Notes under the pieces: model-generated
What the model was told of the DNA's origin: nothing
The model's input: only the letters and a program-made list of their open reading frames with translations
Databases searched by the model: none
Source of the DNA: Chrysomallon squamiferum
Lineage: Eukaryota > Mollusca > Gastropoda > Neomphalida > Peltospiridae
Assembly: GCA_012295275.1 (NCBI GenBank)
Contig: CM022673.1
Location: 18,266,310 to 18,330,309 of the forward strand
Length of the DNA: 64,000 bases
Direction: 5' to 3'
Part shown: in pieces, positions 1 to 14,040 of the stretch
Layout of the letters: every line of letters starts with the position of its first letter
Position numbering within the stretch: the first letter of the stretch is position 1
Program-made: the position numbers and the translations under genes

Positions 1-3000
1 TTTTTCCATATAATTTTTTAAATTATTATTCTACCAAATACGTGACAAAAATGTGGTTTAGATTTTTGGTGGGGGCTGTCTACGAAGTACGTACATACAG
101 AAAGTAGAAATGGGAGGGGACAAGGCATCACCTGCGGCAGTTCGGATGTCGAGTGATTCGATGACCCACAACTATACTGTTCTGTTTTGAGGGAATTGTT
201 TCTGCAATCTAGTCTCCCAGTTGTATTTAGTGTAATGTTTTCTGATGTGTACCCGCACATGGAAGCTAATAATTGTAGAAATTGGGGAGAGGATGGATTA
301 TTTCTTGTGTACGTATTTTATAGATAGCCCCATGTATTAAACACAGTACATTCATGATTCTAATAATTTTGTTTGGCCTGGTTACTAAATAATATATGAT
401 ATTTCATGTCACGGCCACAGTTGTTATTACTAATCTATTATTTTTGTTGTTGTTTTTAGGTTTATGATTCATTATAATCTTCTGATAAATCTGTATTAAT
501 GAACACAACACATCCAGATATTGATAAAAATTAATGAATTTAGCAAACTCGGATGTTGTTGATATTAATTTAAAAAACGTGGCTGTGATGGGAATGATGG
601 GAAGGGGTTACGCAAACTGACACTGTTTCCTTGCTTTTTAGTTTCTAACTTTATGTCCAGTTTTGAGTGGAGTCAGAGACCTTTTATTAACAATACTTAC
701 CCAGTTTGCAGCAAATAAAATTAGCTTGTTCATTTTTTATAACTATACTCTTTTATTCAGCTCTCGTAAGCAACACATGTATTATCTTATCAAAAATTGG
801 TAAACTCATTCTTTACTGAATTAATAGCTTTACGTGCACGCTGGCAAGCTAATAACCTGATTAAGATGGTCTCGATAAATCGTTCATATGTAGTGTATTA
901 GCTTGTACAGTAGTTTTGCTGTAAGATCGGTATATCCACTGTAAATTCAACTTAACGAAGTTACTAATTAAACTCGTTTTTACATGATTTTCTTCAAATT
1001 CTTACGTTAAGTGTGAATTAAGATAGGTAAAAGATAATTTCAACACATTTTCTATTATCTGTATCCAGTAAAAAAACTTTACACCTAGTGCAATGCAGGC
1101 TTAAAATGTTATTAAAGTTTGCCATATTACAAAATGTTTATCAAGGAGGGGCTCCTGACGTACCCGTAGTTCCTGAAACTCATTTCCATCATTGAACCCA
1201 GATGTTGTCAATATTAATTTAACAAACTGGGAGATTTTTTGAGGACTTCAAAGAACAAATGAATTTTAAAACTAAGTTTGAATTTGTTCGTCATTACGTC
1301 TTTTCTATAAAAAATTGTTTCCTCATTAATTGGTGTATATTTACACAATGTGTAATTCCTTATATATAGAATAAATGGTTTCAAAATGAAATATTTTAAT
1401 GAATTAAGCCAAGCTTATGAATAAATCTACTTATCGCGGACATTTTAATGATTTTTTTTTTATGGGGGTAGGGGACAAAATCTACATCACTGTAACATAC
1501 GTAGAGTAAGTTCCTGATTTCAAGACAGTGTGATATTAACTAGATAGTTTTAGTACCTAACACAACCCTGATATGCATTGACTGTTGTACATTATCAGTA
1601 GTAAGCTCTGTGATTTTACATACAAACAGCTGTTGTTTTTGTTTTTATACATCTATTGTATTTGTGTCAATAGTAACACCATGAGATCATTGTAATGTAT
1701 CCGTGCGTCCTTGTGTATATTTGTGTGTGTACCCAAGCAATAACAGCACTGCCCTTGCTGAGCTTTAGGCTTACAAGATCTTCCACAGTCAGTCACTTAG
1801 TGTACAGGTAACACAAGTTATTGTACAGCGGTTCACAAACAAGCCAAAACCAAACTCATACAGTTTTTGTAGATTTGTATATACAGTGCATGTACTGCGT
1901 GAACATAATAATATTATATACCTGTATGTGATTTATAATTCGAAATCTAAATTATGTGTTTCCTTTATAGAAAAGATACTTAAAACAATAATGTGCTTTT
2001 TATATATTATGTATGGTTGACGTAAGGACATTAACAAACAATTTCAAAATATTTTATAATTCTCCTTTTTTGTAATAATATAATAAAAACAGTTCAGCAT
2101 TTTTTAACGACAAATAATATTTCGCCGACTGTATATACGACATACTTTCTCACTGTTTAAAAGTCAGTGATTAAAAACAAAGAGACAATATTAAGATAAT
2201 TTAATAAATATACGTTTTACGTAAATCTCATTTGATCTGTTATCAAGCATGCTTCTATGTCGCTTTGTTTCAAATATCTTCTTTCTTTTTTTAAAGATTG
2301 CTTTTAACTAGTCATGTGTACTGGCGATCATTTGTACAGTTAAAGTCTGAATGTTTAAATTCTTGTTTTGTTTAATATGTGAGTTCTTCATTGTATGATA
2401 AACCAGTTATAATCGCCCATGGTTAAGCCTGTGGCTTTAAAACTGATAGGATCTGGGCACGAATCCCATTAAGTAAGATCAGTCAATTCTCTCTCTGTTT
2501 TAATTTTCTTTTTCTGAAACAGTTTTAACAAACACAACCCGAGCTTCTTGTCGCGAGCCTTGGTTGTGTTTCAGTAAAATATATATCTACAGTGTAAATA
2601 GATGTATAGACACCTTATAAAACAACAAATAAAAATGTTTGTTATTTTTATCATCAAACAAATCATATCACTGTACATGTATATGTATATAGATAAGATT
2701 TATAATACAGTTTATAAACTGTAAGCTATATTTTTATATATCGTCACCGATTTGACCTCTTTTTACTACTGTAATAACAAAACTAATGTTTATGGGGTTT
2801 TTGTCTACGCTGATTTAATTATTCTTTTTCGTCACTGTTTTTAACACATTACAGAAATGTATAATTAAGATAAATGTCTGATAGATATTTCAATAATGAA
2901 ATCAGATAATTAAAAATGTATTAAATGATTTTGTATTAACACAAATCAGCGACTGTGTTTAATACAAGTCATTACATTTTTATATAACAGATACAAAATA

Positions 3001-3720
3001 TATTTGTATTGTCCACACCTGAGGGTGGAACATCGCTGTTGATCCCACACTGGTTACTCTTTTCGATAGCAGCTAGGAATATCTTTTATATATTTTAGTA
3101 GAGAGAAAAATATCGGAACTTGTGTACAGGGAACTAACTAATGAAAGTGAAATAATGAATGTGAATTTTTTTTATTCTCGTTATCCTCACTCGTTCTTCT
3201 ACTGGAAACAAAAGTTCAAACTGTTAATTCAAACAATGAAAACTGAGAGAAGCCTCGCGCTAAACGGAACTGTTTTTAATAAAATCGTTCCTTTCTTAAA
3301 TAATTACTATGTTAATACTAGCTGTTATTCGTGCTTAAGAATCGTTTGTTAAAACTGAACGTAATATTAATACTGAGTTTTATTCATTTGTGCTAGAGTT
3401 AAACAAATGCTAGTCTCAGTAATGGTGGTGTCAGGGTGATGATATCAGCAATGTTGTAACAATGATATCGTCTGTCAATGATGATGACAAGTGTGATGAT
3501 GGTGATTATATTTATGATGTATTTAACTGTAACAAAAGTGACGTTGATGATATAGATGATGATGACACTTCACTTCTCAAATGTTTTAATTATAAAATTT
3601 CCAAAACGGTAGAAACAAAAATGTTCTAAGTGCTGTTGTGTTTTGTTATTACATTTACGTTACCTGAAAATAAAAATTTATCATTGGTAACTTTAGATAA
3701 ACCTATTAGACTTAAGTCTG
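1..3720. other. AT-rich intergenic DNA, no gene seen
   Basis: No open frame here has convincing coding character or splice-bounded exon structure. A roughly 30-bp motif around GATGTTGTTGATATTAATTT at about 552-583 recurs in diverged form at about 1200-1231. A weak tRNA-like fragment lies near 2418-2468. A short GAT/ATG-rich stretch sits at about 3420-3565. Confidence 0.6.
2418..2468 (+). repeat. possible tRNA-derived SINE head, degenerate
   Basis: A stretch resembling a pol III A box (TGGTTAAGCCTGTGG, about 2419-2434) is followed about 25 bp later by a B-box-like GGGCACGAATCCC (2456-2468). The spacing fits a tRNA-derived SINE head. No poly-A tail or target duplication is visible, so this is weak. 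Confidence 0.25.
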
Positions 3721-3728
3721 TATTATTA

Positions 3729-3766
<38 letters not shown>

Positions 3767-3780
3767 TATTATTATTATTT
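3721..3780. repeat. (TTA)n microsatellite
   Basis: About 60 bp of TTA/TAT triplets with two small interruptions. Confidence 0.95.
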
Positions 3781-5087
3781 AAACATGTGAGAAGTATATG
3801 TGAAATACGTCAGCTATATGTATTTCGTTCCTCGTGGAAGTTTCGTTACATATAGACGAATGTGCTGTATAAAATACACGTTACTAATATTTCTAAATCG
3901 CAGTTAAAATATTTAACATTTTATGACTGTATCTTTGAAGAAAGGAGGTTTTAGGTTAAATGCAGAACGTTTTTATTGTGTGTAGTGATCATTAGTTTTA
4001 TTTAATTACACTTTACCATCCTGTTGAGTCCCACTCTAACCAGTTTTCTACAAATAAAATTTCTCAATTCGATCTCTGATAGATTTTTAAGTTTTCTACT
4101 GTCATACATAACACAGTAGAAGAAGAATATCTACTTGCATATTTCTAACTCTATCTTTTTAAATTTTGTTTTTATGTGTACACAAAGTGATATGTAAAAA
4201 ATATGCGTCTGTTTGTCTGTCTGTCTGTCTGTTTACAATGACTCTATGTATAGTTTAATAACAATATGCTTATGACTGTATATTTATTGTTGATATAACG
4301 AGGAAATTGCCTTGCCCTATTAAAAAAATCTTGTACAGTGTAATGTAGTTTTGTAATAGTGTGTTGATAAATACACGTAGATTTTGAGGAAGAAACGTGT
4401 TTGTTGTTGTTTTATATTTATTTATTAATATGATTACAATCACCTCTGAGGAGAATAGCTATTCACCATCGTTCGAAACCTGTACCTGTCGGTCTCAAGA
4501 TGAACACTTGGCCAGTGTATCTGGTTAGAGCAAATATCCATTAGTTTAATTAAAATGTGTTTCTGTCAATATAATGATTAAAGTTTGTTTTTACAGCCTG
4601 GAGTGCAGCGTTAACTCACGTACTAATGCATCGTTATAAAAATACTTCAAACATTTATGTTGCGAGGCGTGGCAGCAGTTAGAACATTATAAACAGATAC
4701 ACTGGACATAAGTATCAAACATATACTGGAAGTAAAACAAAAATAATAATCATAAAAAGGTTTGCTGAAAAGCATTCCTTGTGATTAAATGATAAAATCT
4801 GAAAGCGTAACAAGTAACTGAAAAGAAAAAAAAAAAAAGATTACTAAGAACTGTCTCACATACATTTGTTTTTCAGTATTTCAGAGAAAATTTACATCAT
4901 TAAATAACTGATATGTTGTTTGAAAATATTCATACGAACAGGACACACACTTCCACTATCTTGTCCGTGTTTGTTTGAAGTCATTTACGAAGATGAACAA
5001 TATTATACTTGTAAGAACTGTTGAGAGAGTCACTGCATAGTATGACATCAGTACAGAATAAATGTATTATTGTTCTTTTGCTATATT

Positions 5088-5090
<3 letters not shown>

Positions 5091-5148
<58 letters not shown>
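5091..5148. repeat. (TTA)n microsatellite
   Basis: About 57 bp of uninterrupted TTA repeats. Confidence 0.95.
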
Positions 5149-5151
<3 letters not shown>

Positions 5152-5312
5152 TTTTATTTTTATGTGTCTGTGAGTCTATGTATCTCTTTTTCTGAAAACT
5201 AGGACTTTGGGAAATTAATTCAAAAATGTGTCTGCAACTCTCAGCCGGTGTCAAGCAGGGAGCGGAAAGTTCGGCGTTATGAATTATCTTCAGCCAAAAC
5301 CAAAACTATTAT

Positions 5313-5372
5313 CTTAATATCGAACCCAGCAAATCCTGTTATAGAAAGGTAGCTTGGCCATCAGCCCGTCAA
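5313..5372 (-). repeat. possible tRNA-derived SINE head, minus strand
   Basis: Read on the minus strand, TGGCCAAGCTACC (A-box-like) is followed by TGGGTTCGATATTA, which contains the GGTTCGA core of a pol III B box. Order and spacing fit a tRNA-derived SINE. It cannot be folded as an intact tRNA, so a gene is unlikely. Confidence 0.35.
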
Positions 5373-6273
5373 ATTAGATTGTGTGTAGCACAGACACGCT
5401 CATTTAGAGACCGTAATAAAATAAGCTACACTTACATTAAGTGCAGCGCTGTTAATTGAGTAAAAGAAATGAGACTGCAGTCCAGTCATCGTGGTCGGTG
5501 GTATGAGAACGGACAGCGATGACCAAGCAAAGTCTAGTTAACTCAACGAGACATTGCTATGCATTATTTCTATTTTATTTACTCTGCCGCTGAACATTGT
5601 AAATATTATGAGGAAAAGTCAAACTGAAAAGTTGATTTCATTAGTGGAGTTTTCAAACTGATAATCATGTTTGGTACAAGTTGTAATGTTAGTGGGTATT
5701 TACAAGTACAAGAAGTGACAGAAGTGTTAGCTGACTAAAAGTGAAAGAAGAAAAATGATTTTAGACAAATAAATACATTCATGATGTTATTTAAATGTGT
5801 AATCGAGTGTTCAGTGAACCGTGGACTCGCGTGTTGGCCAGTGAGCCGTGAAGTGTCTGCAATCAGGACGTAATCAGGTTTAACCGATTTGCATGATCAC
5901 AGAAAACACGAACACTGTGTTTAATAAGTAAATGAATCAAGTGGAGAAACTTTAATAGTGAAAATTCACAACAAACATGAAACCAGTTTGACTGATCAAC
6001 AGTGCTGTTAAAACAAATTAAAATACACAAACCATTTTTATTTTTATTTTATGTTATTATTATATTTTTTTCATCTTCATCTTCTGATTATTAAACATTC
6101 GAAGCCAAAGTTAGTTAATATTATTTAGTGTATTTATGTATAGATATGTGTGTGTGTGTGTGTATGTGTGTGTGTAATTATGTATGATGTGTGTCTTGGT
6201 ATGTATATGTTGTTTTGTAAATGTATGTATGGTTATTTTGTTGGTGTATGTAGATGTATGTAGGTATATATAT

Positions 6274-7170
6274 CGGTGGCTCTCAAAGACATGCTTAGGT
6301 GTGCTACACGAAATTCTAAGATCTAGATATATATATATATATTTGTAATGACAGAAACATTTTTGTGAGCTCCTTGGATGTGAATTTGGATTAGCAGATT
6401 AGCGTATTTGGCTGACATATTTCAGAGCTCAATATTTTGAATACTAGCATGCTAGGAAATGAAGAAAATATTTTTACATCTACTTACCTGGAAGAGTAGA
6501 GCTTCAAAAGATAATTTTTAAATGTTTCCTTTGACAAGTAAAACTTGCATAAGTGGTATCTTCTCCTTTATACTTTAACATCTGACAAATTTGGAAGATA
6601 AATTAAATTATGTTTTTCCGTCACTTAACACTGATCAATACGCCTGGATTCGAAATCCATTCATAGAAATTTCAGATGATGCTAGTTTAACATTAACCGC
6701 AGAAGAAGAACTAGCGCTGTATGCACCGATGGTGGATTGAAGATTAAATATAAGGAATCTAGTCTAGAAAAGTTTGGATTTCAATCAGAGAAGGATACCA
6801 GTCAATATCCAACAAATATTTAGCCATTTTACTGCAATTTTCAACATCATATTTATGCGAATTAGGATTTTCCACTTTCACCAACATCAAGTGCAAAAAA
6901 AGAACAAATCTTCAGTCTATTGATGAGGAAATGAGAGATTGCTAATCATACATACACCCCAACATTGAAGAAATTGCCAAGTCACGTCAGACTCAAACTT
7001 CTCATCAGCACAAAATAGATCATGAATAAAGGTATATACCCTTCTTTCAATTATTGCTTTTGTTTTTTACATTTTGCATTATATTTCTTAACATTTTGTG
7101 TGTAGTGTGCCCGCAATGTTTTGTAAGGCTTCAAGTGTGCCCCGACTTCAAAACGATTTAGAACCATGAC
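6274..7170 (+). mobile_element. decayed hAT transposon, internally deleted (ZBED5-like)
   Basis: The left end CGGTGGCTCTCAAA at 6274 and the inverted right end TTTAGAACCATG at about 7157-7168 match the common hAT terminal pattern CAGTGGTTCTCAAA with a few changes. The sequence ATATATAT abuts both sides (6266-6273 and 7171-7178). It could be the 8-bp target duplication, but it lies in (TA)n DNA, so the exact right end is uncertain by about 2 bp. The roughly 900-bp element keeps only the C-terminal end of the transposase. A full hAT of this type is several kb, so most of the coding region has been deleted. Confidence 0.75.
6609..7029 (+). pseudogene. hAT transposase C-terminal remnant, ZBED5/SCAND3-like
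   Basis: Two frames carry successive pieces of the hAT C-terminal dimerisation region. Frame one (about 6609-6740) reads YAWIRNPF followed by an acidic EEEL segment and ends at TGA 6738-6740. Frame two (from 6829) reads STSYLCELGFST, then a lysine-rich stretch and SIDEEMRDC, then a TAA interrupts, then SYIHPNIEEIAKSRQTQTSH up to a terminal TAA at 7027-7029. The order WI-NPF, YLCE-GFS, then I-P-I..I...Q.Q.SH is characteristic of ZBED5/SCAND3/FAM200-type hAT proteins. At least one frameshift and two in-frame stops make it non-functional. The DNA-binding BED domain and the catalytic core are absent. Confidence 0.88.
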
Positions 7171-7216
7171 ATATATATTTTAGTCTGTGTGTGTGTACAT
7201 TTAAATATTAAATAAA

Positions 7217-7251
<35 letters not shown>

Positions 7252-7343
7252 TTCTGTATATGTACCGACATACATACAAACACCAGTGTTGTTTGTTGAT
7301 TAACATCGCTGACGGTGTGAGGCGGTGTCTGTGCAGTTTACTG

Positions 7344-7471
7344 TTTGATCACTCTGTGAGAGTTTGATCACTCTGTGAGAGTTTGATCACGCTGTGAGAG
7401 TTTGATCACTCTGTGAGAGTTTGATCACGCTGTGAGAGTTTGATCACTCTGTGAGAGTTTGATCACGCCGT
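7344..7471. repeat. 19-bp tandem repeat, about 7 copies
   Basis: GATCAC begins at 7347, 7366, 7385, 7404, 7423, 7442 and 7461, an exact 19-bp period. The unit is GATCACTCTGTGAGAGTTT. From the third unit on, copies alternate between CTCTG and CGCTG/CGCCG variants, which suggests amplification in blocks of two. Confidence 0.92.
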
Positions 7472-9122
<1,651 letters not shown>

Positions 9123-9555
9123 GTGTTCATCAAGGTGAGTGAATTAATCTTTGTGAGAGCAATAAATCATCGAACGTTCATTACGAAGTCCATTAAAGAC
9201 GCACACTCGACTACATTAACAGAGAGATACGCGCTATTCACTAGCGCCGTTTTTTTGTCACTTGATTGCGGAATCGCGTGATGGCCAGAGGCAGCTGATA
9301 TTTAGTAAACTCTGATTAAGTCGTTAATGCCTGGTCTAGCTCAGTGAGCACTATTACACTGTTATTATCTTCACTTCACTACTCAGCTTTTCGTCGATTC
9401 TTTTCGACCGTATTTCACACCAGAGGGAAACAATGAATATACACTTTTAGTATATGTTTTGGTTGTTGTTATTTTTTATAATGTTTTTTCTCTTCTATTT
9501 CGGGTAATGGCTTTGTTGTGGTCATTTGATGGAAAGTCTTAACTGAATTAAACAT

Positions 9556-9664
9556 TTCTTCTTCTTCTTCTTCTTCTTTTTTCTTCTTCTTCTTCTTCTT
9601 CTTCTTCTTTTCTTCGTCTTCTTCTGTTTCTTCTTCTTCTCCTTCGTCTTCTTCTTCTTTTTTA
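9556..9664. repeat. (CTT)n microsatellite, interrupted
   Basis: About 110 bp of TTC/CTT triplets with T-run and CGT interruptions. Confidence 0.93.
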
Positions 9665-9859
9665 ATACTGATTAATGTTTCGATTTTTTTTATCATCCTG
9701 CCTTCTCATTCTTCATTCTTTACTTCAGTTCATTTCTTGTATTTTTCTTATTCTCAGAGCTTGAATCATATTTTAAAAACAAATAAAAAAAAAAAAAAAA
9801 CCAAGAAGAACAGCATTAACAACAAAACTGCTAGTGTTATTATACCACACTATGCTGTT

Positions 9860-10009
9860 ATAACTACTACTACTACAACCTTTACCACTAACACTACGAC
9901 CAATACTAATACTACAGATATTACTACTTCTACCGCTATTACGATTATTACTGCAGCACAACAACAACAGAACAACAACAACAATAACAAAAACTACTAC
10001 TACTGATTT

Positions 10010-10066
<57 letters not shown>

Positions 10067-10080
10067 ATAATAATAATAAT
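9860..10080. repeat. (CTA)n/(CAA)n/(TAA)n composite array
   Basis: Degenerate ACT/ACA triplets run from about 9860, followed by CAA triplets (about 9956-9990), a pure (CTA)n core (10009-10063) and (TAA)n (about 10063-10081). The pure core flanked by decayed copies suggests an old array with a young expansion. Confidence 0.9.
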
Positions 10081-10081
10081 A

Positions 10082-11228
10082 AAAGAAATTAAACTGCACA
10101 AAAACATTACATATATAAAACAAGTTCATCAGTGTTTTTTTTTTTTTTTTTTGTTGATGTTCCTGCTGTTGTTGTTGTTGGCGCTGTTGTTATTGTTTTG
10201 GTTGTTGTTGATGATGATGTTTTTGGTCTTCACATTGAAAAAAAGCTGGTATTGAAATCTCTGTAGCTAAGTTCTATTGAATCAAACAATAAATATATTT
10301 ACGTTCACGATGTTCGGTACATGCTCTACTTTACATACATCTCTGTGTGGAACAGTTTACAAGTCTCTTGGGACTTGTAATTATCATACAGAATTTGATG
10401 TGTTTGTTGTTTTCAGTGTTAAACTGATTAATTCTGGACAACTGAATATGTAGCAATTAAATAATGAAATGATTTTTGAAAAGTTGTATTAACGTCATGA
10501 TATAGTCTTAATGAATAAAATGTTAATCATTAATAATAATAATAGTAGTAGTTGTAGTAGTATTAAATAAATAAATAAATAATAATGATGACAATATTAA
10601 TAATTTTAGTATGATATACTATTACAACTAATGTTATTATTAATACTCTTCTTCTTATTATTATTATAACTAAAAAAAAAATAATGAATAAATAAATACA
10701 TTTCAGAATACAAATACATATATATATCAATTAACAGAATTATAAAGATTTATTTTTGTTCCTAGAAGAGCATTTTTTCAAATAATATAATGAACAATTC
10801 TCCTCTAAATGCAAATAAATCAAATACGTTTTGTATATATATATATATATATAAACGCTATATGTTATATATCACAAAAGAAACATTAAAAAAAGTGTTA
10901 ATTACATCTGTACGAGAGAAATGAATTAGACACGTGTGTTTCGTGTTATTATTTCTAATCAATTGTTACGGTGTGTAAAGAACACAACAAACGTCAGCTC
11001 CCGGCTACAACGAAAACTCGCATCTGTGCTGTTGTTTACGACAGTGTGCATTAGCTTAATTATTTCTGCACATTTAGACGAGCAAATTAACACTGGTAAT
11101 TAAATGAACTGTTTGACATGCACTTATGGTCATGGACAGTAATGTGTTGAGATAATATATCCAGGTAGAATATTAATGAACGGTTCAGCGATATATTCAG
11201 GTATGGTTCAGTTAATGTAGTTATGGGC
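10082..11228. other. intergenic, AT-rich; one less repetitive patch
   Basis: Poly-T, TTG, TAA and TA tracts dominate to about 10870. About 10965-11115 is free of simple repeats and has TTAGCTTAATTA and GGTAATTAAATG motifs, typical homeodomain-type sites. No coding exon was seen. Confidence 0.45.
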
Positions 11229-11362
11229 GGTTCAGGCAATATTATCATAATTCATGGACGGTTCAGGCAATATTATCATAATTCATGGGCGGTTCAGGCA
11301 ATATTATCGTAATTCATGGACGGTTCAGGCAATATTATCATAATTCATGGACGGTTCAGATA
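11229..11362. repeat. 31-bp tandem repeat, 4-5 copies
   Basis: GGTTCAG starts at 11229, 11260, 11291, 11322 and 11353, an exact 31-bp period. The unit is roughly GGTTCAGGCAATATTATC followed by ATAATTCATGGAC. Looser GGTTCAG copies lie upstream at about 11183 and 11207. Confidence 0.92.
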
Positions 11363-11436
11363 ATACAGTCTTGTGCAAATAAACCTAGATCTGTGTTATA
11401 AAATGTTTTACTGTTAGACAATCAGAGATTAGCGTT

Positions 11437-11490
11437 TTACGCGACCTGAGCTAGTGCTGCATGGTAGCAGGATTCGATCCTAGAATTTAC
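11437..11490 (+). repeat. possible tRNA-derived SINE fragment
   Basis: GGATTCGATCC at 11470-11480 is a good B-box match, preceded by a GAGCTAGTGCTGCATGGTAG stretch. The A box is poor and no intact cloverleaf is evident. Confidence 0.3.
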
Positions 11491-12957
11491 CTGTGTAACT
11501 GTTGACAGCTTAATAACTACATCACTAAAACTGGTTAATCCAAATGTCTTCCATTTATATGAACGGAACTGATTTTTAAAATTATTTTCGTAAGCTATGG
11601 AAATCATCAGTAATTAAACTCTTAGAATAGCCAACTATTATACGTCTTTATAATAAATTTAGTTACACTGTTAAGAGTCTCGATAGTTCCATGGTTACTT
11701 AACACTGGTAGGTTTTGATATCACATTAGAGTAGTGCTCATTTTTCTAGAGTTAACTGCCGAAAACAGAAATACACGATATTGTGACTAACACTGAAAAA
11801 CTGTCCTGGGCTGACAGTTTACATCGGTAACCTTTGTGATCTTCATTCAACATTAGCTTGTTAATCTATGACTATGCGCATTATAAAAGAAAGATCGATG
11901 CAGTAAAATTAATGTTTGAAAAATTACTTCCCACTGTTTGATGGATTTCAACAATAAACTGTCATGATGTTTTGATGGAAACATTAATACTTCTAAATTG
12001 TTCCTAATAAAGTTTTAAAAATTTTCTCTTTTATAAACTTCGTTCTAAATTGGTCGTAATAACGTCAATCTAAGCGGCATTGTGTTATGCTGTGAACATT
12101 TATCAAAAAGTAATTACGTCTAAATTAGAGTTTTTTCTGGAGTCTATTTAATTATCAAACATATCGGAGAGAGTCGACAATACATCGTAAAACAGACCGA
12201 AAACGAACAGCTAAAAGAGGTTAAAAAATTTCTTCGTAGTTATCTCTGTTATCTTTGGGTTTTTTTTTTTTGCTTCGTATGAAATATTCTGACTAAACAA
12301 ATTAGATAATTTCCGACTGGTTAAGAGAGAAGATTGTAAAGATTATATATGACAAGCTGACTGACATGTTTGAATTAATGGAGAAACACAACGTAGATAT
12401 CTGTTTCTCAAACTGAATAATCAATCGCAGAATGACGTCATTTCCTGTGTATTTGTTCTACCTTTTGTCCACACTATATTGGTTCAATTTTATTACCGTA
12501 TTTTAATTTTGTTTAATTTTTTGTCTTCACAGATGAAAATAAAATAAAACAAAACAAAACATGATCTTAGATGTCTGGAAAAAGGAAGGAAGGAAGAAAA
12601 GAAAAACACAATGAATGAATAACTGAATGGATGAATTTTCCCAAAGAATTGTTGTTGCTGATCTTCAAACTGAAATCACTTCTAAAAGTGAATCAAGTGT
12701 CCGGTTTCCAAGGAAACAGGTCTTTCACCTCCCCGGAACTGTTTGGAGAGCTCGGAGTGTGAAACAATTAGTTGAAGACTTACTTTGGGGAATATGCTCA
12801 GTGACTGATGTCTCACTAACTCTTACTAATTTGCTTTACGACTGCCGCGGTAATAAATGAGACAAGTTGTCGAGTGTCTGAGTTCTGCTCAAGTGAAGGT
12901 GGACGTGAAGTTGTGTGTGTGTGTGCAGATAATGACTGTTTACCATGAAACTTTTAC
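11491..12957. other. intergenic, no gene seen
   Basis: Low repeat content. A 77-codon frame at 12627-12860 has no recognisable domain and no supporting splice sites. I leave it unannotated. Confidence 0.4.
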
Positions 12958-13014
<57 letters not shown>

Positions 13015-13108
13015 TGTTGTTGTTGTTGTTGTTCTGGATCTTCTTCTTCTTCGTCTTCTTCTTCTTATTATTATTATCATTATCATTGCTATTATTATTA
13101 TTATTATT
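12958..13108. repeat. (TTA)n-(TTG)n-(CTT)n-(TTA)n composite microsatellite
   Basis: A pure TTA core (12958-13010) is followed by TTG (about 13012-13032), CTT (about 13040-13066) and again TTA/TCA triplets. All share a T-rich triplet frame, consistent with interconversion of neighbouring triplet repeats. Confidence 0.95.
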
Positions 13109-14040
13109 TTTGTTTTCAAACGTAAATTGGTTAATGGTAATTTCTAACACCAAAAAGAATTTGATGATAATTGGTTTCGAATTTACGAATGGTCGAAGCC
13201 CTTCGTTATATGTTTCAGAGAATAAGGCTATTTACAGCTGAATTTAAAATTTGACTGATCTTGCCTATGGGAAAACTGGGTTCTCAGAGCACTGAAATAA
13301 TGGAAAAATGGTATTTGATGTTCCAATATTTTAACGAGAAAATCTAGTTATTTTATTTCCCTGTCAAAGACTTTTCAATAGCGAAATTGTTTGGAAATAT
13401 CAGATTAAAATAAAAGGGACTGTATTTGAGTGGTGATGGGACACGTGATCGATACTCCGCAGTATGCTTGTTGAGTGATTTCCCAGATAATTCATCTCCA
13501 AAGAATTATCAAATTGTTATATGTGTTTTGCTCACTATCAAATATATTTATTACAAGATCATTCATTGCAAATAGAATATAGCAAAAGATGAGATGAAGG
13601 CCACGTGTTTCACCTCTTATCATTTATTACTAATATCTACTAATCGTTAAAACAATTCTCGTTAACAGATTATTTGCTGAAATTTATAGAGTGAATGTTG
13701 TATAAACACAGATACATACTTACAACAAAAATAATAATTAAAAAAAGAAGAAATGAATGAAACGATTAATTTTGAAGTGTCCTTGATGAGGTAATTTAAT
13801 TTTGATATCGCATTGCGTTTAGATGTCACAGCAAAAGTAACAAACTTCATCTTTGCTGTAAGTATCTAAGGAAAACAAAAATGAAAGAAAAGAGAAAAAA
13901 ATAATCCCTAATTGATGTTCTCCTTTTAGTGTTAATAAGCGAGTCACGAAAACACCTAAAAATGTTACGTATTGACGTCATTTTCGGAAACGCTTCACGG
14001 TGTCGCTGTATTATTATTAAACATCATTAGATATCGTAAT

